The notes beneath the pieces are model-generated. The model was not told the origin of the DNA, did not search any database, and saw only the letters and a program-made list of their open reading frames with translations. A DNA stretch of 64,000 bases, from positions 1-64,000 of the forward strand of contig CANBER010000002.1 of assembly GCA_947367795.1 (NCBI GenBank). Reading direction: 5' to 3'. Each line of letters starts with the position of its first letter. The stretch's first letter is position 1. The DNA is from an uncultured Candidatus Saccharibacteria bacterium. Lineage in GTDB: Bacteria > Patescibacteriota > Saccharimonadia > Saccharimonadales > Saccharimonadaceae. The position numbers and the translations under genes were made by a program. Shown here piece after piece: positions 26,203-34,751 of the stretch.

Positions 26203-26534
26203 AATGCGAGATAGAAAGGCTTGAGATAGTCAAGCATAGCCGTGATAATTGGGTGATTTTTGTGGGGCCTAAAATAAGCTAGTTTTTCGTTGTCAAGCAT
26301 AAGGATGATCAAAATTAGCAGAAGCAGGATGTAGCTTCGGGGCTAAATTGTGTGATTTTTTAATTTTGATCATGCATATGGTTGTAGATTTCGAAAACTT
26401 TGATATATAGTGGCTACATACGCGCTCGCGAGCCGCTGAGGTGCGCACTCTGACAGGTTTTCGGCGTGTTGAGACGTTTTGTAACGTCACAAAAGAAGAT
26501 CAATGTTATAATAAGAACAACAAAGGAAGGTAAT
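26203..26534. other. Intergenic region with structured element and recA operator candidate
   Basis: No gene seen. A perfect 13-bp inverted repeat ATGATCAAAATTA (26305-26317 with 26361-26373) encloses a nested stem TTAGC.GAAGC/GCTTC.GCTAA. A small hairpin GCTTGA-TCAAGC lies at 26219-26235 just after murA. GTCAAGCATA occurs twice (26229 and 26292 areas). A palindrome GACGTT-TTGT-AACGTC (26473-26488) sits where the -35 of the recA promoter (TATAAT 26507-26512) should be. Confidence 0.55.
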
Positions 26535-27620
26535 ATGGCAAAAAAGACTACAAAATCAGAAGCGACAATGACGGCGGACGAATCTGGCAAAAAGCAAGCG
26601 TTAGATCTCGCGATTGCGCAGATCACGAAACAATTTGGCGATGGATCCATCATGAAGCTCGGGGAGAGTCAGAAAATTGACGTGGAGTTATTGCCATCTG
26701 GGTCGTTATCGCTAGATTTAGCCTTGGGCGGTGGGTACCCTAAAGGTAGAATTATTGAGATCTATGGCCCAGAATCGTCTGGTAAGACTACTCTGGCGCT
26801 ACACGCGATTGCGGAGATTCAAAAGCAGGGTGGACAGGCGGCATTTATTGACGCAGAGCACGCTCTAGATCCCGCCTATGCGAAGAAGATTGGTGTAGAT
26901 ACGGATAATTTGTTCATTTCGCAGCCTGATAACGGCGAGCAAGCCCTGGAAATCTGTGAAACTTTGGTGAGGAGTGGAGCCGTGGATCTGATCGTGGTGG
27001 ACTCAGTAGCGGCACTGGTGCCTCAAGCGGAAATTGATGGCGACATGGGTGATGCGCAAATGGGTCTCCAAGCACGCTTAATGTCGCAGGCAATGCGGAA
27101 GTTGACTGGTATTATCTCAAAGAGTAAGGCAACGGTGATTTTCATCAATCAGATTCGGATGAAGATTGGGGTAATGTTTGGTAATCCCGAAACGACAACT
27201 GGCGGAAATGCGCTGAAGTTCTATGCCTCGGTGCGGATGGATATTCGTAGAATTGGGCAGATCAAGGATGGTGACAATATTTCCGGGAATCGCACCAAGG
27301 TGAAGATCGTAAAAAACAAAATTGCGGCACCATTTAGAACGGCGGAGTTTGATATTATGTATAACGAAGGGATTAGCAAGGTGGGCGACGTGTTGGATTT
27401 GGCAGTACAACGTGGCGTGATTGATAAGGCGGGTGCATTCTTGAAATATAACGGGGAAACCATTGCGCAAGGACGTGAGGCGGCAAAGGCGTTACTCAAG
27501 TCAAAACCCGATTTACTAGCAGAAATTGACCATAAAGTACGCGTGGCCGCGCATTTGATAGATGAAGATGAGGCCGATGGTAGCCAGAATGAGCCTGAGG
27601 AAGATGCAGAGACCGAATAG
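26535..27620 (+). CDS. recA: Recombinase A
   Basis: Strand-exchange ATPase for homologous recombination and natural transformation. It is 361 residues with Walker [26 protein letters not shown], loop L2 [22 protein letters not shown] and an acidic C-terminal tail ([16 protein letters not shown]). The ATG at 26535 follows AAGGAAGG; upstream in-frame codons lie across the promoter. recX follows 64 bp downstream. A perfect palindrome overlaps the -35 region and may be an SOS-type operator, though it does not match the classical LexA boxes. Confidence 0.97.
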   Translation: MAKKTTKSEATMTADESGKKQALDLAIAQITKQFGDGSIMKLGESQKIDVELLPSGSLSLDLALGGGYPKGRIIEIYGPESSGKTTLALHAIAEIQKQGGQAAFIDAEHALDPAYAKKIGVDTDNLFISQPDNGEQALEICETLVRSGAVDLIVVDSVAALVPQAEIDGDMGDAQMGLQARLMSQAMRKLTGIISKSKATVIFINQIRMKIGVMFGNPETTTGGNALKFYASVRMDIRRIGQIKDGDNISGNRTKVKIVKNKIAAPFRTAEFDIMYNEGISKVGDVLDLAVQRGVIDKAGAFLKYNGETIAQGREAAKALLKSKPDLLAEIDHKVRVAAHLIDEDEADGSQNEPEEDAETE

Positions 27621-27684
27621 AGCATAGCTAAACTAAGTATGTCGCGGCATACGATAATATATATTATATTCGACAAGGAGTGGG

Positions 27685-28512
27685 ATGTTAGAAATCGAGT
27701 CGTTATCAAAAGCAGGGGATTCTGAGCAAGAACGTCGTAGACGCGAAGCGGAAGCAATATATGGTAGCGATGAGGAAATGATTGGTCCGGAGGGGATGGA
27801 TTGGTTGAAATTAGAGCAAGAGCCAGAATACTATACGATTACTAAATTAACTCCGGGGATGCGCGACAAGAATCGTGTTAATGTATTTTTAGATGGCAGG
27901 TTTGCCTTCTCCCTAGACATAACGCAAGTAGTCGAATATAGCGTCAAGGTTGGTCAAAAGATCAACGATGAAAGACTGGCTCAGCTCAGGAAAGCATCAG
28001 AATTTGGAAAACTATATCAGCGGACCTTAGAATGGACCATCACGAGGCCACATTCGATTCGTGAGGCACGCGATTATCTCAGGCGGCGTCAATATAAACG
28101 CAAGCAGTTGAACCGGCAACGGGCAAAAGATGAGAAAAAGCCCTTGCCGGAGATCGAAGATGAGGTAGCTCAATTAGTGATAGATCGATTGATTGAAAAA
28201 AAGTACCTTAATGATCAAAAGTTTGCGGAGTTTTATGTCGAAAATCGCTATCTTAGGAAGGGGATTAGCCAGAAGCGGCTAAAAATGGAAATGCTCCAAA
28301 AAGGAGTGTCGCCAGAAATAGCAACTGCGGCCCTGGAAAAGATTCCCCGCCCTGAAGATGAGGAGATTTTGAAGGTAATAGCGAAAAAGCGTCGAAAATA
28401 TAATGATTTCCAGCTAGTGGGATATCTCGTGCGGCAAGGATTTAACTTTCAGAAGGCCAAGGAAGCCGTCGAAGCATCAAAACAGGATGATGGATTTTGG
28501 CAAACAATGTAG
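27685..28512 (+). CDS. recX: Regulatory protein RecX
   Basis: Modulator that binds RecA filaments. It is 275 residues, with an N-terminal basic/beta extension (about residues 1-95) and three-helix repeats such as YLNDQKFAEFYVENRYLRKGISQKRL and GVSPEIATAALEKI, typical of RecX. Start after AAGGAG. Its place directly behind recA supports the call. Confidence 0.88.
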   Translation: MLEIESLSKAGDSEQERRRREAEAIYGSDEEMIGPEGMDWLKLEQEPEYYTITKLTPGMRDKNRVNVFLDGRFAFSLDITQVVEYSVKVGQKINDERLAQLRKASEFGKLYQRTLEWTITRPHSIREARDYLRRRQYKRKQLNRQRAKDEKKPLPEIEDEVAQLVIDRLIEKKYLNDQKFAEFYVENRYLRKGISQKRLKMEMLQKGVSPEIATAALEKIPRPEDEEILKVIAKKRRKYNDFQLVGYLVRQGFNFQKAKEAVEASKQDDGFWQTM

Positions 28513-28565
28513 ACCGTAGTGGGTCGGTAGCGATGCAATTTGACTCTCGGTGAGAAGTGTCGTGA

Positions 28566-29195
28566 TTATGAATCTGAGTCGGATTGATCGGCCGGTTTCG
28601 TACGAGCGGGTCTTGTACGGAGATCGGGCGCAAAATCTGGTTCGCGGAAAGGATTAATAAAATTCGGGGTGAAGTCGGTAGCGCGAACCGCGGAAGTTTT
28701 AGATTTGCTAGTTTCGTCTTTGATAATCACCTTGTAATCGTCAACGGAGATAATTTGATGACGAGGAATAGTGAGCTCAGGGTCGAGAAAGGACTTGAGG
28801 AGGGGACGCTGCACGATGAGCTGATGAACCTGCCAGCTACTAGGATTAGCCGTGAAGTTACTCACTTTGCCAATTTTAGAACCGTTTTTTGATTCAACTT
28901 TAAGACCTACAAGTGAGAAACGAAGCTTAAGAATGTTTTGGAGGTATATCACGTCATCCGGATTGACCAGCTCGTCAATAGAGTCGACGATGAGACCTAG
29001 ACGAGAAAACTCACGAATACTTTCGATGGGCAAAATATTACCATCCTGTTGGGCGACCAGAGGCCCCTCGACTTCAAAAGCAGCTATTTTGAGATTATCG
29101 GGGTCAATGATAAGACGCGAAACTTGAGCAATTCGGCCACCAACGTGCAAACTAAGAATAGGGCATCCGACCAGGCGCGAAGCATTGATTAACAT
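28566..29195 (-). CDS. PRC-barrel domain protein
   Basis: A 209-residue cytosolic protein with two PRC-barrel-like halves (residues about 1-80 and 85-165; e.g. VGCPILSLHVGGRIAQVSRLIIDPDNLKIAAFEVEG split by loops) and a Ser/Pro/Arg tail. PRC barrels bind RNA or proteins (as in RimM). The specific role is unknown. TATAAT (29202-29207) lies 6 nt before the ATG. Convergent with recX. Confidence 0.7.
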   Translation of the reverse strand: MLINASRLVGCPILSLHVGGRIAQVSRLIIDPDNLKIAAFEVEGPLVAQQDGNILPIESIREFSRLGLIVDSIDELVNPDDVIYLQNILKLRFSLVGLKVESKNGSKIGKVSNFTANPSSWQVHQLIVQRPLLKSFLDPELTIPRHQIISVDDYKVIIKDETSKSKTSAVRATDFTPNFINPFREPDFAPDLRTRPARTKPADQSDSDS

Positions 29196-29282
29196 AACTA
29201 TATTATAGCATACTTCGCAAGGCGAAACTCAAAACTGGGATACCAAAGAAATGTGGCTCAGTTTGGCAATCTGAGAATTCGT

Positions 29283-31073
29283 CTAGGATTCGATGAGTGG
29301 TGGCTGCCACGATGCGGGATAATCGGCCAGCCCTAGCAAACGCGTAATAGTGGCGGCGACATTGGCTAATCCCGGATGTTTGAGATCAGCAGCGTGGTAT
29401 TTGAGACGGTTGGGCGTATTGTCATAAAAGATACAGGGGACAGGATTGGTGGTATGTGAAGTCTTGGCAATGCCGTTTCGGTCGATGAGCTCTTCGACAT
29501 TGCCATGATCAGCCGTAATCAGCAATATGCCGCCAAGCTCATCAACACGTCGAGCGAGACGCGCGAGTTGGAGATCGATAGCCTCAACCGCAATAATTGC
29601 CGGTTCGAGTTCGCCAAAATGCCCGACCATATCGCCGTTGGGATAGTTAATACGAATGAACTGGTACTGATCGAGTTTATCTAAGACAATATCGGTGATC
29701 TCTGCAGCTTTCATCCAGGGGCGAGTATTATAATATGGATTGGCGTCAGAAGCTACTTCAAAGTGTTCTTCATGTGGAGCTTGCTTATAACTATTGCCGT
29801 TAAAGTAGTAAGTAATATGGCCAAACTTGACAGTCTCTGAAATGGCAAACTGCGAAATCTGCTGCTGACCAAGAAAAGTATTAAGGGGGGCGTTGATTTC
29901 TACTGGGGGTACGAGAGTATGCTTAGGAATATGCCGATCACTATCATATTCCGTCAAGCCAACAAAGAGAACTTGAGGGATTTTACCGCGATCAAATTCT
30001 TTAAAGGTAGGATCGGTGAAAGCAGCGGCAATCTCAACAGCACGATCAGCACGAAAATCATAATAGATCATCACGTCGCCATCTTGCATTGCCCCAATAG
30101 GTCTTGCACCGTGCTTCTGCTCGGCAGCAGAGCTTTTGGCACGAGCAGCGCGGGAAGCTAAAGCGGAGCTAGCTGCAGCATTCTCTACGACCACGAAAGC
30201 TGGCAAATATTGGTCTTGGATTTTGGGGTCTTCGCGGCGGAAAGTTTTAATGGCGTCGCGAGCAGATTTAAACTCGCGCGGAGCTTGACCGTGTGCAATC
30301 ATATCCCAGCCGAGTTTGACCATACCCCAGTCATTGCCGTAGCGGTCCGCCACAGCGACCATGCGCCCAGCGCCGGACGCGATGCGGATATCCGCGTCTG
30401 GGAATTTGGTGCAAAACTTTTCTAGGCGTTCAAGGTACTCGAGAGCAGACTGAGGAGGGACGTCGCGACCATCAAACAAGGCATGGATACGGATGCGACG
30501 AATACCAGCTTTGTAGGCCTGAGTAATCATTTGTTCAAGATGGCGAATGTCGCTATGGATTCCGCCGTCGGAAAAGATACCACAAAAATGTAAGGTACCA
30601 GTAATGTGAGTTGAGCAAATCTGATGCTTTTTGGGGCCCGCTTCGTTTCGTACTGTCGTTATAGGAGAAACTCGCTTCGTTCGCTCCTCGTTAGCCGTGA
30701 AGATTCCCACAAAGGCATCGTCTTTACTCTTAGCACAATTATCAGCACCTAACCATTTCATGGCATCTTTCCAGGCCTTGGAGTTCCAAATATCACCTGT
30801 GGCAAAAGCAGCTTCGATGCTGGCGACACCTTGTTTAATGATTTGTCCAGAACCGAGCGCATTATGGCCAACTTCGGAATTCCCCATTTGTCCAGGCATA
30901 ATACCAACTGCTTCGCCTGAGGCAGCTAGCGGAATATTGAGATAGTTGGCCAAAGCATGATCAAGAAATTCGGTGTGGGCCTGGCGAAAAGCGTTGCCGC
31001 TGCGAGCGGTACGCAAGCCAACACCGTCAAGCACGGCTAATACGACTGGACCATTATAATGCAATTTCTTCAT
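29283..31073 (-). CDS. gpmI: 2,3-bisphosphoglycerate-independent phosphoglycerate mutase with two insertions
   Basis: Mn-dependent glycolytic enzyme interconverting 3- and 2-phosphoglycerate. The phospho-serine motif is GNSEVGH near residue 66; metal ligands appear in ITADHGNVEE and GDMVGH. Usual length is about 510-550; this one has 596. One surplus (about residues 115-154) is encoded by a 117-bp palindrome related to the lepA element. A second, Ala-rich surplus (about 300-325, encoded near 30105-30195) also contains an inverted repeat (CTGCTCG/CGAGCAG). Last gene of the agmatine operon, 13 bp behind aguA. Confidence 0.92.
   Translation of the reverse strand: MKKLHYNGPVVLAVLDGVGLRTARSGNAFRQAHTEFLDHALANYLNIPLAASGEAVGIMPGQMGNSEVGHNALGSGQIIKQGVASIEAAFATGDIWNSKAWKDAMKWLGADNCAKSKDDAFVGIFTANEERTKRVSPITTVRNEAGPKKHQICSTHITGTLHFCGIFSDGGIHSDIRHLEQMITQAYKAGIRRIRIHALFDGRDVPPQSALEYLERLEKFCTKFPDADIRIASGAGRMVAVADRYGNDWGMVKLGWDMIAHGQAPREFKSARDAIKTFRREDPKIQDQYLPAFVVVENAAASSALASRAARAKSSAAEQKHGARPIGAMQDGDVMIYYDFRADRAVEIAAAFTDPTFKEFDRGKIPQVLFVGLTEYDSDRHIPKHTLVPPVEINAPLNTFLGQQQISQFAISETVKFGHITYYFNGNSYKQAPHEEHFEVASDANPYYNTRPWMKAAEITDIVLDKLDQYQFIRINYPNGDMVGHFGELEPAIIAVEAIDLQLARLARRVDELGGILLITADHGNVEELIDRNGIAKTSHTTNPVPCIFYDNTPNRLKYHAADLKHPGLANVAATITRLLGLADYPASWQPPLIES
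30613..30729 (-). repeat. Palindromic element inserted in frame in gpmI
   Basis: Arms GAGTAAA/TTTGCTC, GATGC/GCATC, TTT/AAA and GGG/CCC flank a core from GGGAATCTTC through GAGCGAACGAAGCGAG to AACGACAG, which matches the lepA element. The 5' part of the core is read one base out of register relative to lepA, while the 3' part is in the same frame, so the element stays open in more than one frame. Confidence 0.75.
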
Positions 31074-31086
31074 GATCTATAGACGT

Positions 31087-32184
31087 TTATGGGCGCGGCA
31101 CCTGCTGCGTAATACAATGAATGTTGCCACCGCCGAGCAGAATTTCGCGAGCATAAATCGGCTCGATAACTTTGTCTGGGAAAAGTTCCTGGAGGGTATC
31201 AATTGCCTCTTGGTCGTGCTCGTCATGGAAAACCGGTAGGATAACCGCACCGTTGCAGTTATAGTAATTTATATAGCTGGCGGGCAAGCGGTCACCCTCA
31301 TTGCGTGGGAAAGTACCTTCGACCACATCGACGCCTTCAGATTCTTCTTTAGTAATGAGGACTGGATTAGGAACATGAATCTTGACGACTTCAATCTTGC
31401 GGCCTTTGGCGTCGGTTTCACTTTCGAGATAGTCGAGCGCAGCTTTGGAGCGAGCATATTGTGGATCGTCCTGATTGTCTTCCCAAGCCAAAACAACTTT
31501 GCCTGGAGCAACCCACTGGCAAATATTGTCAACATGGCCATTAGTATCTTCGTCCATATAAATTCCCTGCGGAATCCAAAGAATTTTTTCCGCGCCGAGA
31601 TAATCTTTGAGTTTGGCCTCGATTTGCTCTTTAGTCATATCTGGGTTACGTCCTGGGTCGAGCAAAGTCTCCTCAGTCACCAGAACTGTTCCCTCGCCAT
31701 CGGAATGTACGGAACCACCTTCGAGCACAAAATCAGTGAGATGATAATAGTCCACACCTTCGATGGCGGCCATTTTGGGAGCAATGTAATCATCTTGGTC
31801 CCAGGGGAAATACAATCCGTTCACGAGACCACCATAGGCATTAAATTTCCAATCGATAGCACGCATATGACCAAGGCCATCAATAACAAAAGTTGCACCA
31901 GTGTCGCGAACCCAGGAGTCATTATTGCTAATTTCGACAATTTGAACGTTAGGCAAATTCATTTCGAGAAGATGGAGATACTGAGATTTATTGACACCGA
32001 CGACGACTGGCTCATATTTAGCGATTGTTTTGATGACTTCTAGAAAAGCGGCTTGCCCAGGCTCTGCGTTGTAGCGCCAGTTGTCTTCACGTTCTGGCCA
32101 GAGTAGATAGGTACAGCGGTGTTCGGCCAGCTCAGAGGGCATATAAAAACCATCGGCTTTTGGCGTAGTGTCATTAATTCTCAT
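31087..32184 (-). CDS. aguA: Agmatine deiminase
   Basis: Guanidino-group-modifying enzyme that hydrolyses agmatine to N-carbamoylputrescine and ammonia. It is 365 residues, the normal length. The nucleophilic Cys is in GGGNIHCITQQ (residue 357), with NDSWVRDTGATFV, EGGSVHSDGEGT and GHVDNICQWV providing the other catalytic residues. It overlaps the antiporter gene by 11 bp. Arginine deiminase and peptidyl-arginine deiminase are less likely given the close match to the bacterial AguA motifs and the neighbours. Confidence 0.93.
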   Translation of the reverse strand: MRINDTTPKADGFYMPSELAEHRCTYLLWPEREDNWRYNAEPGQAAFLEVIKTIAKYEPVVVGVNKSQYLHLLEMNLPNVQIVEISNNDSWVRDTGATFVIDGLGHMRAIDWKFNAYGGLVNGLYFPWDQDDYIAPKMAAIEGVDYYHLTDFVLEGGSVHSDGEGTVLVTEETLLDPGRNPDMTKEQIEAKLKDYLGAEKILWIPQGIYMDEDTNGHVDNICQWVAPGKVVLAWEDNQDDPQYARSKAALDYLESETDAKGRKIEVVKIHVPNPVLITKEESEGVDVVEGTFPRNEGDRLPASYINYYNCNGAVILPVFHDEHDQEAIDTLQELFPDKVIEPIYAREILLGGGNIHCITQQVPRP

Positions 32185-33658
32185 GGACTACCTCCTGTTC
32201 ATTAATAGCTAAAGTTTGATTTTCACTTTTGCGGCCCATGTTCCAAACGAGAAGCTCGCCAGCAACAACCGCAATACAAGCACCGACGATTAGTGGCCAG
32301 TTGTAATTGAACATTTCAAGATTGAACTCGGGGAAGAGAGTGAAGAAAAGCGCAATAATTAGCAAGATAAGGGGCACAACGCCAAAGAAACCAATTTTGA
32401 ACTTTCCGCCATTAATCCAGTAAGCTTTTTCAGATTTTTTGCCTTGTTTGTGAAGTTTGAGAAAAGCCATAAACATTGGAAGGTAGGACAGTAAGAGTGT
32501 AACGAGGCTGAGCGAGAAGAAGGTCCAGAAAAGATTTTCAAAGGCAGGAACAAATTGCTGAACGATGACGCCGGCGATCGCAATCACGAGCGCGACAACT
32601 CCAGTCCAAATTGATGGGACATAAGGCACACCGTCCTGATTGCGTTTGGCCCAAGATTTAGGAAAAGTGCCATCTTCCGCAGCGTAAGCAATGACGGAAT
32701 TGACGCCAAAGTTCCAGGAAACGATATTGGCGACTAGCGTATAAATGAATAATCCGCCGACAATAACAGTAATCGCATTCACGACGCCCGCAGCAAAACC
32801 GGCAATTGACATGAGCTGGCCATAGCTATCGAGCAAGCCAGAATCAGTACTAAGCTCGGAAACAGGGATAGCTACGCCAATCCCGAAGCTGGGCAAAAGG
32901 TAAAAAATAGCAATCAGAATGCCGCCGAGAATAATAGCTTTCGGAATTTCTTTTTTGGGATTTTCCATATCATCACTAAAGGTCGAGACAACTTCAAAAC
33001 CCAACATATTGAAGATGATTAGCGAGACGAAACCAAGGCCAGCCAAACTGAAGTGTCCGCCTTCCATGAGCGGAAGTAGATCAGTCCAGGATTCGATTGG
33101 ATTGGCGCTTTGACCAGTACTAATCAAGACATAGATGCCAAGGATACCAAGTCCCGCCATGAAAGTAAATTTAGCAATCGCACCAAGATTGGAAAGCCAC
33201 GCACTCTGCGAAACTCGAAGCACACCAAGGACTGAAACTAAGAGGATATAAAAAATCTGAATACCCAGAACAAGACTCCAATGCATGGCGAAATTAGGAT
33301 TACCGCTAAGTTGAACGACGATTTGAGTCAAAATCGTCGTCACTAGGCTGGCTAGTGACGCAACCCAGAGCGGGAAATTCACCCAATAGTACCAAGCAAC
33401 ACGTCCAGCCCATTTTTTGCCGAAGGCCTTTTTGACCCAGGTATACATGCCCCCTTCGGAAGGATATTGGGTTCCCAACTCAGCAGAAATGAGCCCATAA
33501 GGCACAAAAAATCCGAGGAGCGTAATGGCCCACCAGAAATACTGCGAGTTGCCAATCGATGCGGTCGGCGCGACAGCGTCACCAACCAGGATGATACAGA
33601 CCGTAGCAAATACGGCGCTGAGCAACCTAAATTTAGGCTTTTTATTATCTTTGGGCAT
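32174..33658 (-). CDS. aguD: APC-family agmatine/putrescine antiporter
   Basis: A 494-residue permease with about twelve membrane segments and the APC-type start GDAVAPTASIGNSQYFWWAI. Its place between putrescine carbamoyltransferase and agmatine deiminase supports exchange of external agmatine for internal putrescine, as in enterococcal and streptococcal agu operons. Its start codon overlaps the previous stop (TAATG). Another amine or amino acid exchange cannot be excluded from sequence alone. Confidence 0.85.
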   Translation of the reverse strand: MPKDNKKPKFRLLSAVFATVCIILVGDAVAPTASIGNSQYFWWAITLLGFFVPYGLISAELGTQYPSEGGMYTWVKKAFGKKWAGRVAWYYWVNFPLWVASLASLVTTILTQIVVQLSGNPNFAMHWSLVLGIQIFYILLVSVLGVLRVSQSAWLSNLGAIAKFTFMAGLGILGIYVLISTGQSANPIESWTDLLPLMEGGHFSLAGLGFVSLIIFNMLGFEVVSTFSDDMENPKKEIPKAIILGGILIAIFYLLPSFGIGVAIPVSELSTDSGLLDSYGQLMSIAGFAAGVVNAITVIVGGLFIYTLVANIVSWNFGVNSVIAYAAEDGTFPKSWAKRNQDGVPYVPSIWTGVVALVIAIAGVIVQQFVPAFENLFWTFFSLSLVTLLLSYLPMFMAFLKLHKQGKKSEKAYWINGGKFKIGFFGVVPLILLIIALFFTLFPEFNLEMFNYNWPLIVGACIAVVAGELLVWNMGRKSENQTLAINEQEVVHEN

Positions 33659-34677
33659 TATTTTTCCTCCTTTTGCTTTTTAATCTCGTCAAGCGTAGCT
33701 GCGGCGACACCACCGAAATACAGCAACAATCCGCGCTGCGCGGTGAGGCGCTTTTCCGCTTCATCCCAAGCGATAGAATGGGGGCCGTCAAGCACGCTAT
33801 CGGTGACTTCTTCGTTGCGATTGGCCGGTAAACAATGCATGAATTTTACGTTAGGATTGCCAGTCATAGCGAGCATTTCGTCGCTGACTTGGTATTTAGG
33901 GTAAAATTCGCGCATGTAGACGTCTTTCGGAGTTTCCTTGTCATAGAGGCCATACCAGACATCGGTGTAGATGAAGTCTGCGCCTTCGAGATAGGCTGGA
34001 TTGTCAGTGACATGGACGCTACCGCCGTAGAGTTGATTGTTGGCGCGACCGATTTTCAAGAAATCATCGCCTAGCCATTTAGCGGGGGGGCCGTATTGGA
34101 TAAAATTCATGCCCATTTTGGTCGTTATCATCATCAGTGAAACACAGACCTGAGTACAATCGCCAACGAATACGACTTTGACTTTGTTACAAGGCTTATC
34201 GGCAGGCAGGTGATCGAGAATAGTAATAATATCACCCAACTCTTGCGTGGGGTGATTGTAGTCAGACATACCATTGATCACAGGCACAGTCGAACGATCG
34301 GCTAGCTCGAGCACGCTTTCGTGGCGATCAACACGAGCCATAATTAGATCACACATCCGGCTTAAGACTTCAGCCGTGTCACCGATGGTTTCGTGAGCAC
34401 CAAGCTGAATGGCGCCAGGTGCAAGGTTGAGAGCATGGCCGCCGAGTTGCTCCATGCCGACTTCGAATGAGACTCGAGTACGAGTGGATTTTTGCTCGAA
34501 GATCATCGCTAAGTTTTTGTGATAGAGGGAATTCAGTGTATGACCAGACTTGAGATAATCGCGTACGGCAGTGGAAATTTTAACCATATCAAGGATTTCG
34601 GACTGGTCAAATTCAGTCGTGTCGAGAAAATCTTTTTTAGTCGGGGTCTTGTGAGTTAAAACGTAAGGGTTATCCAT
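33658..34677 (-). CDS. aguB: Putrescine carbamoyltransferase
   Basis: Phosphorolyses carbamoylputrescine to putrescine and carbamoyl phosphate. It is 339 residues, the length of the enterococcal enzyme. The carbamoyl-phosphate loop is STRTR (residues 64-68), with HPTQELGD, FVGDCTQVC and HCLP. The phrase DVWYGLY is typical of the putrescine enzymes rather than ornithine carbamoyltransferases. First gene of a four-gene operon; TATAAT (34685-34690) lies 7 nt before the ATG. No carbamate kinase is present in the window. Confidence 0.9.
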   Translation of the reverse strand: MDNPYVLTHKTPTKKDFLDTTEFDQSEILDMVKISTAVRDYLKSGHTLNSLYHKNLAMIFEQKSTRTRVSFEVGMEQLGGHALNLAPGAIQLGAHETIGDTAEVLSRMCDLIMARVDRHESVLELADRSTVPVINGMSDYNHPTQELGDIITILDHLPADKPCNKVKVVFVGDCTQVCVSLMMITTKMGMNFIQYGPPAKWLGDDFLKIGRANNQLYGGSVHVTDNPAYLEGADFIYTDVWYGLYDKETPKDVYMREFYPKYQVSDEMLAMTGNPNVKFMHCLPANRNEEVTDSVLDGPHSIAWDEAEKRLTAQRGLLLYFGGVAAATLDEIKKQKEEK

Positions 34678-34726
34678 GACTCTTATTATAGTCTAAACTA
34701 GGATAAGCGCAAGTATAAAGAGATAT

Positions 34727-34749
34727 AAAATTGGGGGCCGTATGGCCCC
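34727..34749 (-). terminator. Terminator of the 289-residue unknown gene
   Basis: GGGGCC-4 nt-GGCCCC hairpin (34734-34749) followed by AATTTT on the minus strand, 2 nt after the stop codon at 34752. Confidence 0.8.
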
Positions 34750-34751
34750 GT

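Noticed and set aside
33658-34677. Ornithine carbamoyltransferase of an arginine deiminase pathway
   Set aside because: The WYGLY motif, 339-residue length and adjacency to agmatine deiminase fit putrescine carbamoyltransferase better; no arcA or arcC nearby.
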